From an uncultured Mycoplasmatota bacterium (GTDB lineage: Bacteria > Bacillota_I > Bacilli_A > RF39 > UBA660): 10,595 bases of DNA. This document shows, one piece after another, positions 6,607 through 10,595 of this stretch. A program made the translations under genes and the position numbers. Position 1 is the stretch's first letter; each line of letters begins with the position of its first letter. Location: contig UQVR01000031.1 in NCBI GenBank assembly GCA_900544625.1, positions 1 through 10,595 of the forward strand, in the 5' to 3' direction. The notes under the pieces are model-generated. The model had not been told where the DNA came from, did not search any database, and worked only from the letters and a program-made list of their open reading frames with translations.

Positions 6607-6780
6607 TCACACTACCAAAGTTATTGGTGAACTTTGACTACCATCACCACTTACATATGTAACTGAAGATAAAAGACTAAAGGTCAGACGCGCACCAAAG
6701 CTGCTATACATGCCACCACCGCTGACTAAGCCATTGTCGACCACACGGAACGAACTACTCGAATAATCTGCATCGCACAC
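6607..6780 (-). pseudogene. Orphan C-terminal tail of a surface-type protein, no start (gene remnant)
   Basis: On the minus strand the frame ending at the TGA 6609-6607 (immediately followed by TAA) reads FRVVDNGLVSGGG, then SFGARLTFSLLSSVTYVSGDG and SQSSPITLVV. From memory, GDG(S/T)xxxP endings preceded by a V/ARP-F-L strand are common at the C-terminus of large surface or prepilin-like proteins of uncultured Mollicutes-related gut bacteria, so I take it as the tail of such a protein. The frame is open up to 6855 but has no ATG or ribosome binding site, and upstream of 6780 it becomes AT-rich and unconvincing. Base composition is striking: about 45-50% GC over 6661-6780, with codons such as GTC, GAC, GCG, CTG and ACC rarely used by the neighbouring genes. 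A structured RNA is the main alternative. Confidence 0.55.
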
Positions 6781-6891
6781 GGATATTTTATCATATATTA
6801 ATATATTAACAAAAAAAGCATCATAATCACATATGTATGAAATTTGACGCCATTTTCACTTAATTTAATTTTGAAGGACCTTTTATTGAGT

Positions 6892-7521
6892 CTATTGTTT
6901 TTTTAAATTTTTTATTCTACTTTCAAAATCTTTACTCATGCATATATATGAGCCAGATATTACTCCATCAGCATTTGTAACCTCTTTGATAGTTTCATTA
7001 TTTATGCCTCCATCAATGTATATTTCAAAATCATTATCTTTTTTATATTCTATTAAATCTTGTAATCTTTCTTTAGTACTCTTTAAAAACTTTTGACCAC
7101 CTTTACCAGGTATGACACTCATTAAAAGAACTCTATCAATGTATGGAAAATAATGACTAAATGATGATATTTCTTCATCTGGGTTAATTACTAATCCTCT
7201 TATAATTTCATAATTATTAAGTTCATTTAATAATCCAAAAGCACTTGGTTCTGTGGACGGATGAATATATATACAACTTGGTTTTAATTTTAGTAAATCA
7301 TTTAAGTAACCACTTGGTTTACTCACCATCATATGAATTTCTAAAGGTTTAATATTATCTTTAAAAAGTATTGGTAAATGATTAATATCAAAATTCTTTG
7401 TTCCAGCATATATACCATCCATTAAATCTACGTGTATAGCATCTGCACTAGTTTCATTTATTAAATCAATAGTTTTCTTTTGATCATATAAACTATTTAT
7501 ATAACTTACGGTTATTTTCAT
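6892..7521 (-). CDS. rpe: Ribulose-phosphate 3-epimerase family protein
   Basis: A 209-residue TIM-barrel enzyme expected to interconvert ribulose 5-phosphate and xylulose 5-phosphate in the pentose phosphate pathway. Family marks are HVDLMDG (30-36), EIHMM (61-65), MSVIPGKGGQKF (134-145), YIDGGIN (168-174) and the phosphate-binding SGSYI (189-193). The metal-ligand residues His30, Asp32, His63 and Asp170 are present. It is somewhat divergent: the opening is VSYINSL instead of PSILSAD, and the mobile loop has IPGKGG where the family has NPGFGG, so a related sugar-phosphate epimerase such as allulose-phosphate epimerase is possible. It overlaps the end of rsgA by 29 bases; the AAGGAG site at 7526-7531 lies inside rsgA and supports the ATG at 7521. 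Position after rsgA matches Bacillus-type gene order. No clear terminator follows. Confidence 0.88.
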   Translation of the reverse strand: MKITVSYINSLYDQKKTIDLINETSADAIHVDLMDGIYAGTKNFDINHLPILFKDNIKPLEIHMMVSKPSGYLNDLLKLKPSCIYIHPSTEPSAFGLLNELNNYEIIRGLVINPDEEISSFSHYFPYIDRVLLMSVIPGKGGQKFLKSTKERLQDLIEYKKDNDFEIYIDGGINNETIKEVTNADGVISGSYICMSKDFESRIKNLKKQ

Positions 7522-8347
7522 GGCACTCCTTTATAAATCTCGTATAATTAATATACCTTGAAGGAAGTATTATTCCTTTAGACATTGCTTCAATTACTTT
7601 GCAACCCTTTTCTTTTATATGCATGCAATCTTTAAAATCACATTCATATTTTTGAAATTCTAAAAATGTTTCTTTTAATTTTTCTTTATCAATATTATTT
7701 AAGTCTAGTGCTGAAAATCCTGGTGTGTCCACAAAAAATATTTTACCTATTTTGTATATTTCGGTATGTCTGGTTGTATGAACTCCACGATTTAAAGCCT
7801 CACTAATTGGCTTTGTTTCAAGATTTAATCTTTTATCTAATTTATTTAATAAGCTTGATTTTCCTGCGCCAGTTTGACCTGTTAAAACAACAAGTTTATT
7901 TTTTAAGATACTTTTTATTTTTCCTAAATGTTTATTATCAACTACTTTAATTCCTATACTTTTATAATATTTTATTAGTGGTTTTAAATTTTTTAATTCT
8001 TCTTTTTTTAACAAATCTAACTTTGTTAGGCATATAACAGGTTCAATGTTATTAGCAAGAATTACACTAAGTTCTTTATCAAGTAGACTTAATGATAAAT
8101 CTGGTTTTTTAACACTTGTTACAATTAAAGCCATATCAACATTAGATACAACCGGTCTTTCAAGTTCATTTACTCTAGGTAATATTTCTTCGATTGTTAA
8201 TGTTTGTTCATCAATTTGTACTTTATCACCCACCAAAGGGGAAAGTCCTAAATTTCTAAACTTTCCCCTGGCACTACAAATATAATCAACCCCATTTACT
8301 GTAACTTTATATTGATTACTTATTTGTTTTGTGATTCTACCTTCCAT
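7493..8347 (-). CDS. rsgA: Ribosome small subunit-dependent GTPase A
   Basis: A 284-residue circularly permuted GTPase that acts late in 30S subunit maturation (YloQ/YjeQ family). In order: N-terminal OB-fold (about 1-62), then the permuted GTPase motifs with G4 TKLD (108-111) before G1 GQTGAGKS (157-164), the G2-region GVHTTRHTE (188-196) and G3 DTPGFSALDL (207-216), and a C-terminal zinc knuckle with Cys236, Cys241, His243 and Cys249. Length is normal for the family. Its ATG overlaps the last base of the prkC TAA (TAATG), with GGAG at 8361-8358 inside prkC, indicating translational coupling to the kinase; RsgA is a known PrkC substrate in Bacillus, which fits the arrangement. Its end overlaps rpe by 29 bases. 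Confidence 0.97.
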   Translation of the reverse strand: MEGRITKQISNQYKVTVNGVDYICSARGKFRNLGLSPLVGDKVQIDEQTLTIEEILPRVNELERPVVSNVDMALIVTSVKKPDLSLSLLDKELSVILANNIEPVICLTKLDLLKKEELKNLKPLIKYYKSIGIKVVDNKHLGKIKSILKNKLVVLTGQTGAGKSSLLNKLDKRLNLETKPISEALNRGVHTTRHTEIYKIGKIFFVDTPGFSALDLNNIDKEKLKETFLEFQKYECDFKDCMHIKEKGCKVIEAMSKGIILPSRYINYTRFIKECHENNRKLYK

Positions 8348-10092
8348 TAGTTTAATTCTCCATTATCGTCCGGTTCTTCTTCAGTTGGTGCAACTGCAAT
8401 ATTAATGGTTAGTTTTGCTCCATTTACCACAGTTGTTCCTGCTGCTCTACTTTGATAAAAAATTGATCCCGCTGGATGTTCTGTAGTTGTTATCTCTTTC
8501 TTAGTTAAAATTACACCATATTCATTACAGAAATTTTCTACTTCTTCAACACTGTAATTTTCATTTACAAAATCTGGATATTTATTATCTAGTTTTGGAA
8601 CATAAAGTGTAATTGTATCCCCTTCACTTATTTTTGTTCCTGCTTCAATTGATTGGTCTATTATAATGTTTTCTTTATAAGTTTCTCCATCAGTTAAATC
8701 CACTTCTTTTTTATCAATTATTACTTGAACCTTTAATGCTTCAAGCTTACCTTTTATTTCTGATGCATTTTCACCTTTATAATCTTCGATTGTTATTTTT
8801 ATATCTCCGAGTGAACGATAAATTATTACCTCAGTTCCTTCTTTTCTAATACTTCCAATTGCTGGTGATGTTCTTGAAACTTTTCCTTCTTCGATTAACT
8901 CATTTGCTTCTTCTCTTTGTTCATCCGATACTACAAATCCTGCATCTTGTAAAGCTTTTATGGCATCAGTTACAGAATAACCTGAAACATCTGGAATAGC
9001 TGTTTGTTTTGATGAGGTAATTTTAGGAATTAAAACAAATATAGTTGTAATTATTACTACAAGTCCAACGAAAACACTTGCTAAGGTTATTAGTAACTTA
9101 TTATCTGATGTTGTTTCAGTATTTTTTGCTTTCTTTGCCACTTCTTTATCACCACTCTTTTCATTTTTATTTACTTTTGGCTTTTGTTCTTTAACTGTTT
9201 TTATTAGTTTTGTATCATCATAATCATTTTCTGGATATTTAAATGTAATCTTTAATTCATTTGCTCTGGATTCATCAAGACATGTTTTTAAATCTTCATG
9301 CATTTCTCTGGCATCACTATATCTATTTTTAGGATTTTTTGCTGTAGCCCTTAGTATTATGTTTTCAACACTTTGGGGAATATCTGGAAGTTCATCTCTG
9401 ATACTTGGCATTGGTTCTTTTAGGTGTTTCAAAGCTATTTCCACGGCATTATCACCGCGAAATGGAAGTTTCCCCGTAAGAAGTTCATACATTAAAATAC
9501 CAATTGAATATATATCACTTTGTAGAGTTGCTCCTTTACCACTTGCTTGTTCTGGTGGTAGATAGTGAACGCTTCCCATTACCGAATTTGTTTGAGTAAG
9601 TTGAGTTGCATTCATCGCAACAGCAATACCAAAGTCAGTAATTTTTATTAGTCCATTTTCTAAAATCAGGATGTTCTGAGGCTTTATATCACGATGTATT
9701 ATATATGAATCATGAGCAACACTTAAACCATTTGTTATTTGAAGTGCTATATCAATTACTTCTGGTACTGTTAATTTACCACGTTTTTTAAGTAAAGCCT
9801 TTAAGTGTTTACCTTCAACATATTCCATAACTATATAATATTCGCCATTATCTTCACCAACATCGTATACCTCAACAATATTGGGATTGGAAAGACTACT
9901 TGCTGATAAGGCTTCCCTTTGGAAACGGCGAACAAATTTTTCGTCATTTGCTAGGTCTCCACGCAAAACTTTTACCGCAACATTTCTATCTAAAATGGTG
10001 TCATACGCTAAATAAACATTAGCCATACCACCTTCACCAATTGATTTTATTATTTGGTATCTATCACTAATTTTTTGCCCCTTCATTATCAT
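8347..10092 (-). CDS. prkC: PASTA-domain membrane Ser/Thr protein kinase
   Basis: A 581-residue one-pass membrane kinase (PrkC/Stk1/PknB family) that senses muropeptides or lipid II outside and phosphorylates cell-wall, division and translation proteins inside. In order: kinase domain (about 12-270) with glycine loop GEGGMANVY (19-27), catalytic Lys41, helix C Glu60, HRDIKPQN (133-140), DFG (153-155), a Thr/Ser-rich activation loop with Thr163, Thr166, Thr168 and Ser170, and PPEQ (179-182); a charged Lys-rich linker (about 285-332); a membrane helix (about 333-356); three PASTA repeats (about 364-428, 429-500, 501-569); and an acidic tail. Three PASTA units match Bacillus PrkC. The ATG overlaps the phosphatase TGA (ATGA); Met3 at 10086 is an alternative start. 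All catalytic residues are intact. Confidence 0.97.
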   Translation of the reverse strand: MIMKGQKISDRYQIIKSIGEGGMANVYLAYDTILDRNVAVKVLRGDLANDEKFVRRFQREALSASSLSNPNIVEVYDVGEDNGEYYIVMEYVEGKHLKALLKKRGKLTVPEVIDIALQITNGLSVAHDSYIIHRDIKPQNILILENGLIKITDFGIAVAMNATQLTQTNSVMGSVHYLPPEQASGKGATLQSDIYSIGILMYELLTGKLPFRGDNAVEIALKHLKEPMPSIRDELPDIPQSVENIILRATAKNPKNRYSDAREMHEDLKTCLDESRANELKITFKYPENDYDDTKLIKTVKEQKPKVNKNEKSGDKEVAKKAKNTETTSDNKLLITLASVFVGLVVIITTIFVLIPKITSSKQTAIPDVSGYSVTDAIKALQDAGFVVSDEQREEANELIEEGKVSRTSPAIGSIRKEGTEVIIYRSLGDIKITIEDYKGENASEIKGKLEALKVQVIIDKKEVDLTDGETYKENIIIDQSIEAGTKISEGDTITLYVPKLDNKYPDFVNENYSVEEVENFCNEYGVILTKKEITTTEHPAGSIFYQSRAAGTTVVNGAKLTINIAVAPTEEEPDDNGELN

Positions 10093-10595
10093 GCTATTTC
10101 ACCACTTTCTCTAACTAAATACGCAATAGATATATTGTCGTTTCCTCCTCTAGCATTACATTTTTTTATTAATTTTACCACTTTTTCTTCAACAGTTAAG
10201 TCACTATCCAATAATACTTTTTCAATTTGTTCATCGCTAAGCATTCCTGTTAGTCCATCACTACATAAAAACACAGCACTAGATTCATTATCAACATCAA
10301 AAATATCTGGTTCACATTTTTCAGATGCTCCCAAAGCTTTCATTAACACATTTTTCTTAGGATGATTTGCAGCTTGTTCTGGGGTTAAGTCTCCAGCATC
10401 TACAAGTAAGTTTACCAAAGTGTGTGGTTTAGTAACTTTATGTAATTTATTATTCTTAATTACATAACCAGATGAATCTCCAATATTGGCAAATATTAAA
10501 AATTCTTTTGTTACTATTGCTGCTACGACAGTTGTTCCTAGTCCTTTAGAATTTTCATTTTCTTCCCCATAATTTAATATTTCTTTATTTATTTC
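10089..10595 (-). CDS. prpC: PP2C-type Ser/Thr phosphatase, C-terminal 168 residues (5' part outside window)
   Basis: Metal-dependent PPM-family phosphatase (PrpC/Stp) that reverses phosphorylation by the adjacent kinase. The frame is open to the window edge, so the N-terminal metal motif (DxG...) is not seen. Visible are GLGTTVVAAIV, the core strand FANIGDSSGYVI, TKPHTLVNLLVDAG, the Pro/Lys-rich NHPKKNVLMKALG, metal-binding SDGLTGML, and GGNDNISIAYLV near the end. Most members have GDSR and DHS at the second and third motifs; here they are GDSS and PHT. The TTG at 10418 is an internal leucine codon and should not be taken as the start, because clear PP2C sequence continues upstream. The TGA at 10091-10089 overlaps the prkC ATG. 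Gene order and pairing with prkC are typical of Bacillota. Confidence 0.95.
   Translation of the reverse strand, partial: EINKEILNYGEENENSKGLGTTVVAAIVTKEFLIFANIGDSSGYVIKNNKLHKVTKPHTLVNLLVDAGDLTPEQAANHPKKNVLMKALGASEKCEPDIFDVDNESSAVFLCSDGLTGMLSDEQIEKVLLDSDLTVEEKVVKLIKKCNARGGNDNISIAYLVRESGEIA

Larger units (their letters stand above)
6476..6891. other. Intergenic region between rpe and priA: GC-rich island flanked by AT-rich sequence
   Basis: This 416-base gap holds, on the minus strand from high to low coordinates, an AT-rich stretch without a convincing terminator for rpe (6891-6783), the GC-rich protein-tail remnant (6780-6607), a further moderately GC-rich segment in the same frame (6603 to about 6550) and the priA promoter (6524-6496). 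A 7-base inverted repeat CAAAGTT/AACTTTG lies at 6616-6636, and two near-identical copies of AACTTTGGT-AG-GTG lie at 6608-6622 and 6589-6604. No tRNA, tmRNA, RNase P or 6S RNA hallmark was found. Confidence 0.6.

Noticed and set aside
6550..6780. tmRNA, RNase P RNA, 6S RNA or tRNA in the GC-rich island
   Set aside because: No tRNA-like ends, tag-peptide frame, RNase P core motif or long rod-like hairpin; the protein-tail reading explains the sequence better.
6840..6891. Rho-independent terminator after rpe
   Set aside because: Only very short or bulged complementarity (AAGG/CCTT; TGAAAAT/ATTTCA) and no stem followed by a T run.
8046..10365. Plus-strand frames opposite rsgA, prkC and prpC
   Set aside because: Antisense of conserved catalytic domains; no independent evidence.
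10416..10418. TTG as the start of a short 109-residue phosphatase
   Set aside because: The same frame upstream to the window edge encodes conserved PP2C sequence (GLGTTVVAAIV, NIGDS), so the TTG is an internal leucine.
404..10595. TGA read as tryptophan (mycoplasma code)
   Set aside because: Conserved tryptophans in the intact genes are TGG, no intact gene has an internal TGA, and prpC, the LiaF-like gene and the metal sensor end at TGA in ATGA overlaps.
1..10595. CRISPR array, insertion sequence, integrase or restriction/defence genes
   Set aside because: No regularly spaced repeats, transposase or integrase motifs, or terminal inverted repeats were seen on either strand.

Overview
The window is AT-rich (roughly 27-30% GC by eye) and every supportable gene lies on the minus strand, so gene order is described from high to low coordinates. 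The cluster prpC-prkC-rsgA-rpe followed by priA, a CIRCE operator in front of clpB, a LiaF-like membrane protein, strong AAGGAG/GGAGG ribosome binding sites and vegetative sigma-70/SigA promoters with 17-base spacers all point to a low-GC member of Bacillota, class Bacilli. A clpB starting directly at the first AAA domain, the small gene sizes and the low GC suggest the Erysipelotrichales / RF39 / Mollicutes-related side of that class; this lineage placement is inference. All tryptophans in the intact genes are encoded by TGG and three genes stop at TGA, so the standard bacterial code applies, not the mycoplasma code.

Layout. (1) 10595-6892: end of a PP2C phosphatase gene (cut by the window edge), then PASTA Ser/Thr kinase prkC, ribosome-assembly GTPase rsgA and ribulose-phosphate 3-epimerase rpe. 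The junctions overlap (ATGA, TAATG and a 29-base overlap), so this is one translationally coupled operon linking reversible protein phosphorylation at the cell surface to ribosome maturation. (2) 6891-6476: a gap holding a conspicuously GC-rich island that reads as the C-terminal end of a surface-type protein without a start, and the priA promoter. (3) 6475-4292: priA, the replication restart helicase. (4) 4291-2753: its own promoter, a LiaF-like membrane protein, a membrane-anchored DUF4097-type beta-solenoid protein, and a rho-independent terminator; this looks like a cell-envelope stress module. (5) 2752-2570: a gap with a cryptic, stop-interrupted reading frame. (6) 2569-404: a promoter with two nested palindromes, an ArsR/SmtB-family metal sensor and a P1B-type Zn/Cd/Pb efflux ATPase, overlapping by ATGA: a self-regulated metal-detoxification operon. 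(7) 399-1: CIRCE operator with a near-ideal promoter running through it, then the start of clpB, cut by the window edge.

Most of the window is ordinary housekeeping plus stress-response genes. I see no evidence for a wholly new system. The items most worth a second look are the GC-rich orphan protein tail between rpe and priA, the compact CIRCE/promoter arrangement touching the end of the metal ATPase gene, the N-domain-less ClpB, the two-gene LiaF/DUF4097 module lacking a nearby two-component system, and a PriA with DEED in place of the usual DEEH.
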